DNA of 50,194 bases, taken from Pseudomonas sp. Ant30-3. GTDB taxonomy: Bacteria; Pseudomonadota; Gammaproteobacteria; Pseudomonadales; Pseudomonadaceae. This document shows, in pieces, positions 16,096 through 24,067 of this stretch. The stretch lies in the NCBI RefSeq assembly GCF_000690905.1, contig NZ_JMCL01000017.1, positions 1 to 50,194 of the forward strand, in the 5' to 3' direction. The notes beneath the pieces are model-generated. The model searched no databases and was not told where the DNA came from. It worked only from the letters and a program-made list of their open reading frames with translations. Position numbers and translations under genes: made by a program. Within the stretch, counting starts at the first letter, position 1. Every line of letters starts with the position of its first letter.

Positions 16096-17730
16096 TTATT
16101 TCGGATACAACGGCGGCAGCCCGCTGTCACCCACCGCATCCTGAACCCCATCCGCTGTGGGGATCGCGCGGATTGCCCGCCACAGGTCTTCGCCTTGCCA
16201 ATGCTGACCGGTCTCGCTGTACAGCGCGCCGTTCAAACCATCCAGTGCGTCGGACAGTGGTACGAAGCGTGCTGCCATGTCGGCGAGGGTTTCCGGTTGT
16301 TGCCGGGCCCAGGCGTCGAGGGCCTGGCGGGTGGCGTGGGAGTCGTTGGCCAGGCAGGCGCGTTTGAGTTCGTCGAGCACCGTGCGTGTGCTCGGGCCCG
16401 CATGCGCGGCGCGCAGGATTGCCGGTTGCCAGCGGGCACGCCACCAGAGGCCGAAACCCAGCAGCGTGGTGCAGAGCAGGATCAGGCTGGTGAGTTGCCA
16501 GCGCCACAACGTGTCGCTGTCGGTCGCGGGGGCGATTGCCATTGTGCTGGCCGGCGTATCCACCGTCAGGCTTGGATTGTTCGCCACTTGCAGGGTCCGG
16601 GCGGGTAGGCTGGTGTGTTCAAGGTGATCTTCAAAGGTGTTCCACCAAACCACGTCCACGGCGGGCAACTCGAGCTCGCCGCTGCGGATGGGCACCAGCG
16701 CTTCGCGATCTTCGCGACTGCCGATCAACCCGCGCTCGCTATTCTGATTGACCAGCAGCGGTTGATCCGGATACCGCCGCAGGCCGTTGATGTCGGTGGC
16801 CGGCAACGGTGGCAATTGTGAGCTGGAGAGGCCTTCGGCCTTGAGCGTCAGGCTGCGGGTCAGCGAGTCGCCGGCCTGGGCCTGTTCCGGCTCCGGGTTC
16901 CAGCTTTCGCTCAGGCTTACGCTGCGGGCCGGCAGCCATGCCACGTCCGCCGGGTAACTGCTGGGTTTGGCTTTAACCGTGAGCACCATTTCGCTGGAGC
17001 TGACTCGCAGCATTTTCCCCAACTTTGGCGACTCGGCATCCTGGGCCGGTTGTGTATCGACCAATGTGGCACTGAACGCCTGCGCCGGAATGCTCAGTGG
17101 CCCGCTGTGTTGCGGGTAGATCGCGTAGCGCATCTCGATCACACCGTGACGCACGCCCTTGATGTCTTTCTCATAGGTGCGCGAGTCTCCGAGCTGCTCG
17201 ATGCGCGCATCAGGAACCTGCAACGGGGTCAGGCTGCTGTCGTCGTACAGCGAGACCGAATGATAGATACGCAGGGTCAGGATGGCCTGGGCCTGCACAT
17301 AAACGCTGGTCTGGTCGAGACTGGCTTCGATGAACACCGGCGCCAGTTTGCCCGTGTTGTCCTCGGTGTCGCTTTCCAGCACTTGCAAGGTGATCGGCTC
17401 GCTATGACCGTCCTCCAGTTGCAGCGACGGGATAACCACCGTGCCGTTCTGGCGCGGCAGCAGAGTGACGATCCAGCGGGTGGTGGCGCCTGAGTCGCCG
17501 TTGATGGTTGTCAACTGGTTGACCTGCCGCGTGCCGCGCACTTCGAACTGCGGCTCGAGCGCGGCCAGATCGGGTTTGCCGAACTGCGTCACGTCTGTGG
17601 ATTCCAGCGTTAGCTCGACTGTCTCGCCCGAATTCAGGCGAGTGCGGTCGACACTGGCAACCAGCCCCACAGCCTGTACCTGAGTGGTCCACAGCAGCAG
17701 CGCCAGCATGAACATCGTGAAGCGGGTCAT
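16096..17730 (-). CDS. batD: BatD family protein (membrane-anchored, periplasmic domains)
   Basis: 544 residues and the last gene of the Bat operon. A cleavable signal peptide (MTRFTMFMLALLLWTTQVQA) is followed by long beta-rich, immunoglobulin-like regions (VASVDRTRLNSGETVELTLE; ATTRWIVTLLPRQNGTVVIP) typical of BatD. A transmembrane helix lies around residues 428-448 (TSLILLCTTLLGFGLWWRAR) before a cytosolic tail of about 100 residues. Bat proteins are linked to stress tolerance and envelope integrity in several bacteria, but the molecular activity is not established. The ATG overlaps the batB stop by 4 bp. Confidence 0.92.
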   Translation of the reverse strand: MTRFTMFMLALLLWTTQVQAVGLVASVDRTRLNSGETVELTLESTDVTQFGKPDLAALEPQFEVRGTRQVNQLTTINGDSGATTRWIVTLLPRQNGTVVIPSLQLEDGHSEPITLQVLESDTEDNTGKLAPVFIEASLDQTSVYVQAQAILTLRIYHSVSLYDDSSLTPLQVPDARIEQLGDSRTYEKDIKGVRHGVIEMRYAIYPQHSGPLSIPAQAFSATLVDTQPAQDAESPKLGKMLRVSSSEMVLTVKAKPSSYPADVAWLPARSVSLSESWNPEPEQAQAGDSLTRSLTLKAEGLSSSQLPPLPATDINGLRRYPDQPLLVNQNSERGLIGSREDREALVPIRSGELELPAVDVVWWNTFEDHLEHTSLPARTLQVANNPSLTVDTPASTMAIAPATDSDTLWRWQLTSLILLCTTLLGFGLWWRARWQPAILRAAHAGPSTRTVLDELKRACLANDSHATRQALDAWARQQPETLADMAARFVPLSDALDGLNGALYSETGQHWQGEDLWRAIRAIPTADGVQDAVGDSGLPPLYPK

Positions 17731-19463
17731 CGGGTTTTTTCCTGATCCTGAAGTTGTTGCTGTTCGTACCAGAATTTGCGTCTGAGCAGTTCACCCGGAT
17801 CGTCCGGGATTTTGCGCAACCATTGCTCCAGCGCCTGCTGTTGTTCGCCGTCGATGCTCTCAGTGGCCGGACGCAGGGGCGGGCTGGTGTGCTGTTCATC
17901 GCCCAGCTCGCTCCCCGGGACTTCATTGCTGCCCGGTTTAGGCGGTGCAGTGGTCGGTTGGTCAGTGTCGGGCGGCGGCTGAGCGGCCTCCACAGCCGTT
18001 TCGCCCTCGCTCGACGGCTGCGTCGCGGCGCCGGGGAGCGGTTCTTGCTCCGACGGGATCTCATCGGCCGGTGGCTCGTCCGGCTCAGCGGGCGGCGAGG
18101 TCTTTTTCTGCTTCAGCAGATTTTCCACCAGCGCCTTGTTATTCAGGGCCGGGCGCAAATCCGGTTGGCGTTCCAGGGCTTGCTCATAGGCATCCAGCGC
18201 GGCTTCCAGTTCGCCGCTTTTGGCCAGGGCGTTGCCACGATTGTAGTGGGCGTAAGCATCCTTGCCTTCGGCGAAGCGCTGGGCGGCGCCACTGTAATCG
18301 CCAGCTTCATACAGCGCCACGCCTTGCCATTGCGCATCTTCGAAGTGCTGCGCAGCTGCGGCTGGTTGTTGCTGCCTGAGCAGGTGCAGCCCGCGCTGAT
18401 CGGGTCGCAACCACAAATCTTCGAAGTCGAAGGCGTAACTCGGTTGTGGTATCAGGAATAACAGAGGCAAACAGAACAGCCAGCCACGGCGACCGGCGCA
18501 GGCGGCGAGCAGCAACAGCGGTAACAACAGCCAGTAACCTTGATCGGCCCAGGTATCGAGACGCACGGTCTGGCCGTCATTGCGCAGGTGACGCGGCCCG
18601 TCGAACAGGCCCAGCGCACGCAAGTCGGTGTCTTCCAGACGGGCGTGGCGATAGTGCCCATCGACGCTGTTGACAAAGGTTTTCAAACCGGGCTCATCCA
18701 GGCGTGAGACGAGGATTGCGCCCAGTTCATCCTTGAGAAAACTGCCGTCTTCCTGGGTAATCGGTGAGCCTTCGCGCGTGCCAATACCCAGCATCAGAAA
18801 TTGCGTGGATTTACCCTTCAACGCCAGGTGAATGCCTTCGCGCTCCAGCTCGTTCAGCGACGAACCAACCAGCAGGATCCGACCGTCGCCGAGCGCGGCC
18901 TGGTTCAGCAGCGCGAGGGCTTTGCGCACGGCGAGATCGGCGCGATGGCCGGCTGCCGGCATCAGCGAGGGCTTGAGCGCATCCAGCAAATTGCGACTGG
19001 TCTGAAGGTCGTCCGACAGCGGCACCAGCGTGTGCGCGCTGCCGGAGTAGACGATGATGGCTGTCTGGGCGTCGCTGCGACGCTGCAGCAAGTCGAAGAC
19101 TTTGCGTCGGGCTTGTTCCAAGCGATTGGGCGCAACGTCGGTGGCGAGCATTTCCGGGGTCAGCTCAAGGATCACCACCAGTGGATCGGCCGGTTTCTGG
19201 CTGGTTTGCTCGACGCGCTCCCAACTCGGCCCCAGCAGGGTCAGTACGGTCAATACCCAGCCCACACCAAGGGCAACCCATGGCAATTTGCTCTCGCGAC
19301 CGTTGCCGCCACTGAGCAACGCCGCATGAAAGGCTGGCGGCAGGATCATTTGCCAGCGCCCGGCGCGCTTTTGCCGATGCCAAAGCTGCCAGAGCAACCA
19401 GCCAAGCACCGGCAACAGCAGCAACCACCACGGACGGAACCAGTACGGCCAGAGCACGCTCAC
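17727..19463 (-). CDS. batB: BatB-type VWA protein with C-terminal TPR (BatB-BatC fusion); degenerate metal site
   Basis: 578 residues. Two N-terminal membrane helices (FRPWWLLLLPVLGWLLWQLW; WVALGVGWVLTVLTLLG) precede a von Willebrand factor A domain of about residues 95-290. A third hydrophobic segment follows (GYWLLLPLLLLAACAGRRGW), then a TPR section (AHYNRGNALAKSGELEAALD, AYEQALERQPDLRPALNNKA) and a Pro/Glu-rich tail. The usual MIDAS motif DxSxS is replaced by LELTPEM, so metal binding may be lost. The start is GTG at 19463, overlapping the batA stop by 4 bp (GTGA). The TPR part corresponds to BatC in other bacteria. Confidence 0.9.
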   Translation of the reverse strand: MSVLWPYWFRPWWLLLLPVLGWLLWQLWHRQKRAGRWQMILPPAFHAALLSGGNGRESKLPWVALGVGWVLTVLTLLGPSWERVEQTSQKPADPLVVILELTPEMLATDVAPNRLEQARRKVFDLLQRRSDAQTAIIVYSGSAHTLVPLSDDLQTSRNLLDALKPSLMPAAGHRADLAVRKALALLNQAALGDGRILLVGSSLNELEREGIHLALKGKSTQFLMLGIGTREGSPITQEDGSFLKDELGAILVSRLDEPGLKTFVNSVDGHYRHARLEDTDLRALGLFDGPRHLRNDGQTVRLDTWADQGYWLLLPLLLLAACAGRRGWLFCLPLLFLIPQPSYAFDFEDLWLRPDQRGLHLLRQQQPAAAAQHFEDAQWQGVALYEAGDYSGAAQRFAEGKDAYAHYNRGNALAKSGELEAALDAYEQALERQPDLRPALNNKALVENLLKQKKTSPPAEPDEPPADEIPSEQEPLPGAATQPSSEGETAVEAAQPPPDTDQPTTAPPKPGSNEVPGSELGDEQHTSPPLRPATESIDGEQQQALEQWLRKIPDDPGELLRRKFWYEQQQLQDQEKTR

Positions 19464-20539
19464 TTGCGCCTCCGCAGACGCAAGCGGTTGAGCCGCTGGC
19501 GCCAGTCAGGCAATTGCGCTTGCAGAAACAAGTCCTTGGTAAACAGACGCTGTATCGGGTTATGCGGCCAGCGTTCGCGCACCACCAGCAATATGCTCAG
19601 CAGCAACGCCAGCGCCAGAGGCCAGTGATACAACGCTTGGGCTGGGCGCGCCTGGGTCGGTTGTTGGGTCACCGGCTCCAGTTGATCGAGGGTTGCCTTG
19701 ATCGCTTGCAGTTCCTGGCCATCGCGTGCCCGGAAGTACTGGCCGCCGGTAACCTGGGCGATTGCCTTCAAGGACGGCTCATCGAGGTCCAGACTCGGAT
19801 TGATGCCGAGCAAGCCCGCCGTGCCGCTTTGCTCGGGATCACCGCCGATGCCGATCGGATAAATTTTCACGCCTTCACGGGCCGCCAGACGCGCCGCCGT
19901 TAGCGGGTCGATTTCGCCGCCGTTGTTGGCACCATCCGTCACCAGTATCAATACCCGGCTCTGCGCCGGACGCAGGCGCAGGCGCTTGAGTGCCAGGCCA
20001 ATCGCGTCGCCGATCGCCGTGTTTTTGCCGGCAATACCGATCCGCGCTTCGTCAAGCCAAATGCGCACGGTACGCCGATCGAAGGTCAGCGGCGATTGCA
20101 GGTATGCCTTGCTGCCGAACAGAATCAGGCCAACGCGATCGCCTTCACGACTTTCGAGGAAATCACCGAGCAGTCGCTGCACCAGCGCGAGGCGACTGAC
20201 TTCATCGTCCTGCCACTGCATGTCGGGGAAATCCATGGAGCCGGAGACATCCACCGCCACCAGCAAATCGCGACCACTGGCGGCGATGGGCAACGGTTCG
20301 CCAAGCCATTGCGGGCGCGCCGCCGAGATCAGCAGCAACAACCACAGCAGCAGGAAGGGCGCCTGTTGCCGCCATGCGGGCAGATTGGCCCGGGCGCGTC
20401 GGTTGGTGAGTCCTTCGAGGTCACTGAGGAAGCTGACTTTAAGTACCGGTTCACCGCTGTCGGCCGCCGGCAACACAATGCGCAACAGCCAAGGCAACGG
20501 CAGCAGGGCGAAGATCCAAGGCCAGGCGAACTCAAACAT
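19460..20539 (-). CDS. batA: BatA-type VWA domain membrane protein
   Basis: 359 residues. The arrangement is an N-terminal membrane helix (FAWPWIFALLPLPWLLRIVL), a second helix (PFLLLWLLLLISA, about residues 61-73), a VWA domain with an intact MIDAS motif DVSGSM (97-102) and the later elements VTDGANNGG and IGIGG, and a C-terminal helix (WPLALALLLSILLVV). The VWA domain is expected to lie on the cytosolic or periplasmic face and bind partner proteins through a divalent metal. It overlaps the DUF4381 gene by 8 bp and batB by 4 bp, so expression is tightly coupled. Confidence 0.93.
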   Translation of the reverse strand: MFEFAWPWIFALLPLPWLLRIVLPAADSGEPVLKVSFLSDLEGLTNRRARANLPAWRQQAPFLLLWLLLLISAARPQWLGEPLPIAASGRDLLVAVDVSGSMDFPDMQWQDDEVSRLALVQRLLGDFLESREGDRVGLILFGSKAYLQSPLTFDRRTVRIWLDEARIGIAGKNTAIGDAIGLALKRLRLRPAQSRVLILVTDGANNGGEIDPLTAARLAAREGVKIYPIGIGGDPEQSGTAGLLGINPSLDLDEPSLKAIAQVTGGQYFRARDGQELQAIKATLDQLEPVTQQPTQARPAQALYHWPLALALLLSILLVVRERWPHNPIQRLFTKDLFLQAQLPDWRQRLNRLRLRRRK

Positions 20540-21026
20540 GTTTGCGGATCCAGGTATCGACAGCCTGGGTGAGGCCGGCGATGGCTTTGTCGTCGAGTTT
20601 GCATTCCGGTTTGTAGGCGCCTTCGACCAGTATCATCCAGCGCGTCAGGCCGGCGGCGGGGCAGCGATTGTCGAGAAACGCCAGCCATTTGCGCCCATTC
20701 AGCGTGTGGCTTTGACTGTAGGGATAATGGTTGCGGCACAGGCGCTTGAGTAGACCGTTGAGCTGCTGCAGCCACGCCCCGGCGGGCGCGCCATCGTAGG
20801 GTTTGGGCATCAGCGCCAGTTCAGCGAGCGCCGCCACGCGCACGGGATCCAGCGGTTGCTCGGCGGTCGCAGCAACACGTTTAGCCGGCAGAAAGCGGCG
20901 CAGTTGCCAAAAGCCGAAAGCCAGCAGCGGGATCAACAGGAGCAATAACCACCAGCCTGGCGCCGGTGGCCAGAAGCCAATGGGCGGTGGCGAAATCAGC
21001 GGTTGCAGTTGATCGAGGCTGCTCAT
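20532..21026 (-). CDS. DUF4381 domain protein of the Bat operon
   Basis: 164 residues. A short proline-rich N-terminus (LISPPPIGFWPPAPGWW) leads into a single membrane helix (LLLLLIPLLAFGFWQLRRF, about residues 25-43), followed by a helical cytosolic domain (NHYPYSQSHTLNGRKWLAFL). This layout is the DUF4381 family found between DUF58 and VWA genes in proteobacterial MoxR/Bat operons; no biochemical role is known. I start at the ATG at 21026, which overlaps the DUF58 stop by 4 bp (ATGA). A longer in-frame reading of 38 extra residues lies wholly inside the DUF58 gene and is rejected. Confidence 0.9.
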   Translation of the reverse strand: MSSLDQLQPLISPPPIGFWPPAPGWWLLLLLIPLLAFGFWQLRRFLPAKRVAATAEQPLDPVRVAALAELALMPKPYDGAPAGAWLQQLNGLLKRLCRNHYPYSQSHTLNGRKWLAFLDNRCPAAGLTRWMILVEGAYKPECKLDDKAIAGLTQAVDTWIRKHV

Positions 21027-21967
21027 CGGCCTTTCCCTGGACGTTCCGGGTTCAGGTACTCGCGCAACTGTTCGACCATTTCGCTTTGGGTGCTCAACGG
21101 CATCAGCAGCACACGCAGTTTTTGCGCCAGCAATTCCCAACGGGCGATACGTGCTTCGGCCTGGGCGCGATAGGTCTGGCGCAGATCATAATTGAGGGTG
21201 TCGAGTTCCAGTTGCGCGCCGCGTTCGGCGAAGCGCAGAAGCCCGGCGGCGGGCAAGGCATGGTCGAGTGGGTCGGACACCGGCAGCAGCAACAGGTCGC
21301 AATGCCGCGACAACAGACTCAGTTGTTGCTCGGAACCTTCGGTCAGTCCGCGCTCGTCGCAGATCACGATCACCAGACTGCCGGGGCGCAGTACCTCGCG
21401 GGCGCGGCGCAGCGCCATGTTCAACGAGTCGCGATTCTGCTCGCTTTCGGTGTGCAGCGACTGATTGACGCGCACCAGCCGGTTGAGCAATTGCAAAAGA
21501 CTTTGTTTGCTGCGGCGTGGTTTGATCTCGTAATGCTCGTTGTCGCCGAACACCAACCCGCCGACGCGATCGTTGTGGCCGAGCGCGGCCCAGCCGATCA
21601 GGCTCGCGGCCTGCGCGGCGAGTACCGATTTGAACATCAGTCCGGAACCGAAAAACAGTCGGCGACTTTGCTCGACCATGATGAAAATCGGCCGCTCGCG
21701 TTCTTCGTGGAAGAGTTTGGTGTGGGGTTCCTGCGTGCGTGCGGTCACCCGCCAGTCGATGGTGCGTACGTCATCGCCCGCCTGATAAACCCGCACCTGA
21801 TCAAAATCGACGCCACGCCCGCGCAGCTTGGAATGGTGCAGGCCGATGAGCGGGCTGCGCTGGCTCGGCGTGGAAAACAGCTGCACTTCGCGAACACGAT
21901 GGCGCATCTCGATCAGCTCGGAAAGGCTGATACGGATACCCGGTTCGGGCGGCAGGCTGGCGTTCAT
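21023..21967 (-). CDS. DUF58 domain-containing protein
   Basis: 314 residues, soluble. It contains the DUF58 hallmark around residues 55-75 (RGVDFDQVRVYQAGDD, VRTIDWRVTARTQEPHTKLF), then a VWA-like fold (PIFIMVEQSRRLFFGSG; GSLVIVICDERGL). DUF58 proteins are encoded next to MoxR ATPases and are thought to be partners or substrates of the ATPase. I chose the ATG at 21967 (MNASLPPEP). A TTG at 21976 overlaps the moxR stop by 4 bp and would give a three-residue longer protein, which is also plausible given the overlaps elsewhere in the operon. Confidence 0.92.
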   Translation of the reverse strand: MNASLPPEPGIRISLSELIEMRHRVREVQLFSTPSQRSPLIGLHHSKLRGRGVDFDQVRVYQAGDDVRTIDWRVTARTQEPHTKLFHEERERPIFIMVEQSRRLFFGSGLMFKSVLAAQAASLIGWAALGHNDRVGGLVFGDNEHYEIKPRRSKQSLLQLLNRLVRVNQSLHTESEQNRDSLNMALRRAREVLRPGSLVIVICDERGLTEGSEQQLSLLSRHCDLLLLPVSDPLDHALPAAGLLRFAERGAQLELDTLNYDLRQTYRAQAEARIARWELLAQKLRVLLMPLSTQSEMVEQLREYLNPERPGKGR

Positions 21968-21972
21968 CGGGG

Positions 21973-22932
21973 TCAAGCGACGGCTACGACGTCGAGAATC
22001 CGCTGGACCACTCGGTCCTGATCGATGCCCGCGGCTTCGGCTTCAAAGGACAGAATGATGCGGTGGCGCAATACGTCGAACAGCACCGCCTGAATGTCTT
22101 CCGGGCTGACGAAGTCGCGCCCGGCCAGCCAGGCGTGAGCGCGGGCGCAGCGGTCAAGGGCGATCGAGCCTCGCGGGCTGGCGCCATAGGCGATCCACTC
22201 GGCCATTTCCGGATCGAACTTGGCCGGCGTGCGTGTGGCCATGACCAACTGCACCAGGTATTCCTCAACGGCATCGGCCATGTACAAGCCGAGGATTTCC
22301 TTGCGCGCGGCAAAAATGGCCTGCTGGCTGACGCGGCGCTCCGGTTTGGTTTCGCCATTCAGCGCTTCGCCACGGGCCTGCTGCAGGATGCGGCGCTCGA
22401 CGGCGGCATCCGGGAAACCGATTTTGACGTGCATCAGGAAGCGGTCGAGCTGCGCTTCGGGCAATGGATAGGTGCCTTCCTGCTCGATCGGGTTCTGCGT
22501 GGCCATCACCAGAAACAGCGGCGACAGCTCGTAAGTGCTGCGCCCGACACTGACCTGACGCTCGGCCATGGCCTCCAGCAGGGCTGACTGCACCTTGGCC
22601 GGCGCCCGGTTGATTTCGTCCGCCAGCACCAGATTGTGAAAGATCGGGCCTTGCTGGAAGACGAAACTGCCGGTTTCCGGGCGATAGATTTCCGTGCCGG
22701 TGATGTCGGCGGGCAGCAGGTCCGGGGTGAACTGGATGCGATGGAACTGGGCTTCGATGCCTTCAGCGAGTTCTTTGATGGCCTTGGTCTTGGCCAGACC
22801 AGGAGCGCCCTCGACCAACATGTGACCGTCGGCGAGCAGGGCGATGAGCAAGCGCTCAATGAGCTTTTCCTGGCCGAGAATCTGCGTTGAAAGAAAGGTT
22901 CGCAGCGCGAGCAGCGCTTCACGATGTTCCAT
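21973..22932 (-). CDS. MoxR family AAA+ ATPase
   Basis: 319 residues and the first gene of the operon. Walker A is GAPGLAKTK (42-50), Walker B is LVLADEINRA (101-110), sensor 1 is the region FLVMATQNPIEQEGTYPLPE, and a sensor-2 helix lies at SPRGSIALDR. MoxR ATPases act as chaperone-like factors for the maturation of VWA-containing or membrane complexes, here presumably the Bat proteins encoded next. The ATG at 22932 is preferred, with AGGA about 10 bp ahead; a TTG six codons upstream is an alternative. A REPIN-like element lies between this gene and the next upstream gene. Confidence 0.95.
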   Translation of the reverse strand: MEHREALLALRTFLSTQILGQEKLIERLLIALLADGHMLVEGAPGLAKTKAIKELAEGIEAQFHRIQFTPDLLPADITGTEIYRPETGSFVFQQGPIFHNLVLADEINRAPAKVQSALLEAMAERQVSVGRSTYELSPLFLVMATQNPIEQEGTYPLPEAQLDRFLMHVKIGFPDAAVERRILQQARGEALNGETKPERRVSQQAIFAARKEILGLYMADAVEEYLVQLVMATRTPAKFDPEMAEWIAYGASPRGSIALDRCARAHAWLAGRDFVSPEDIQAVLFDVLRHRIILSFEAEAAGIDQDRVVQRILDVVAVA

Positions 22933-23110
22933 CGATGACTGTTCCTGCAAAGGGTGACCGCAGACGTTTTGCCAACGCCCGGGCTGGGGGCGTTACTTTA
23001 ATCCATCGCGAGGGGCGGCGACTAATGGCAATTTGTTCAAAGTGCGGGAATGGATGGGTGAAAGTGTTAGAAATTGCAGGCGCACAGGGTGATGTGTTCT
23101 TTCAGGCCCC

Positions 23111-23190
23111 ATCGCGAGCAGGCTCGCTCCCACCGTGACCGAGTTGCTTGATCGAGATGCGATCAATGTGGGAGCGAGCCTGCTCGCGAT
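23111..23190. repeat. REPIN-like inverted pair of REP sequences
   Basis: A perfect 23-bp inverted repeat: the left arm 23111-23133 begins ATCGCGAGCAGGCTCGCTCC and the right arm 23168-23190 ends GGAGCGAGCCTGCTCGCGAT. The spacer is 34 bp. It is the cleanest copy of this family in the window and lies between moxR and the small acidic gene. Confidence 0.92.
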
Positions 23191-23209
23191 GAGGCAGGCC
23201 AAGGCACCA

Positions 23210-23563
23210 TCAAAGCTCGCTGATATAAGTCCCATTCCCCCTGAGAATATTCTGCAAAGTCTCCTCAACCTCTGCCAGATCCCCCGCATCCGTGCTGTGC
23301 GTAATTTCCAGCGAATCATCCCCATTCAGCGCATCCGCATCGCCAGCGGCAATTTCGATGAGAAGGCGGGTAGGGCTGAGGGTGGCTTTCACACCGTCCA
23401 GCGTCGAAGGCTCACCATCCAGGGTAATTTCCAGCTCATCCTCGTCCGGATAACGTGTCATCAGGAACATTTCGCCCTTTTCGCTGTGGCAGGCGAGCAT
23501 GGCCATATTGTCTTCTTCCTCATCACAAGGGTTGACGATCAAGAGAGCGGTGGTCATTTGCAT
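23210..23563 (-). CDS. Small acidic hypothetical protein
   Basis: 117 residues with a high Asp/Glu content and no signal peptide or membrane segment. The sequence alternates predicted beta strands and loops (MTTALLIVNPCDEEEDN; GEMFLMTRYPDEDELEITLD; TRLLIEIAAGDADALNGDDS), suggesting a compact soluble fold. I do not recognise a family. The ATG at 23563 is supported by AGGA seven bases ahead; an ATG two codons later is possible. It shares the long upstream gap with the divergent gdhB gene. Confidence 0.7.
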   Translation of the reverse strand: MQMTTALLIVNPCDEEEDNMAMLACHSEKGEMFLMTRYPDEDELEITLDGEPSTLDGVKATLSPTRLLIEIAAGDADALNGDDSLEITHSTDAGDLAEVEETLQNILRGNGTYISEL

Positions 23564-23795
23564 AGGGTAATCCTGACTCGGCGAGCGTTGTGAGCATGAT
23601 AAAAGGCGATTCTGCCAGCACCCGGGAATTAATGCTCGTCAGGGTGTCAGAGGATGTGTCGCGAGCAACCGGTGTGTTGCTGGTCATTTCCGGTACGCAA
23701 GTGCCGCAAATACTGGGATAAACCGGCCATTTTGCGCTGTGGCTGCTAGTGTTGTTCCAGGCTCGGTCCATAACCTGCATTCCGATGACCGAATA

Positions 23796-23811
23796 TGTCG
23801 CTGCACCGCAA
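23796..23811 (+). promoter_or_regulatory. Candidate ArgR half-site (TGTCGC-N8-AA) upstream of gdhB
   Basis: TGTCGCTGCACCGCAA matches exactly the TGTCGCN8AA half-site described for ArgR in Pseudomonas aeruginosa. A weaker copy, TGCCGC, follows at 23822, about 26 bp downstream in the same orientation. The gdhB gene of P. aeruginosa is known to be arginine-inducible, so the position 256 bp before the gdhB ATG makes sense. The second half-site is imperfect and the spacing should be checked. Confidence 0.5.
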
Positions 23812-24004
23812 GCACGGGCCTTGCCGCACTGGTTAAGCTGCGCATCGAATGGATACCTGTAAAGACATTGTGCAATTGATCGCAGAGTCGTTTTTGCAGA
23901 TGCCCATTCATGGACGGTGAATGTGACCTGAGTGTCTCGTCCAGCTTCACCCACCTGTCACCCTGTTTCCTCTGCCCGAGAATCAGGAACAGGGCGACGG
24001 ATTG

Positions 24005-24021
24005 CCCCGAAAGGGGTTTTT
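24005..24021 (+). terminator. Short terminator-like hairpin in the gdhB leader
   Basis: CCCC-GAAA-GGGG (a 4-bp GC stem closed by a GNRA-type tetraloop) is followed directly by TTTTT. It lies 46 bp ahead of the gdhB ATG. It could act as an attenuator or a pause site, or be chance given the short stem. Confidence 0.35.
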
Positions 24022-24067
24022 GCACGCGACGCTTCCATCAATAACAAGCCCAAGCGGAGTACCACAG

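Larger units (their letters stand above)
23564..24067. other. Long intergenic leader region upstream of gdhB
   Basis: 504 bp between divergent genes, with no ORF I would support (antisense frames here have poor composition). It holds an ArgR-like site near 23796 and a short hairpin-plus-T element near 24005. It should contain the promoters of both gdhB and the small acidic gene. I could not pick sigma-70 boxes with confidence. A small RNA is possible but there is no positive sign of one. Confidence 0.6.

Noticed and set aside
23564..24067. Possible small RNA or small ORF in the long gap before gdhB
   Set aside because: No terminator paired with a convincing promoter was found, and the ORFs on both strands have poor composition. 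Kept only as an intergenic leader.
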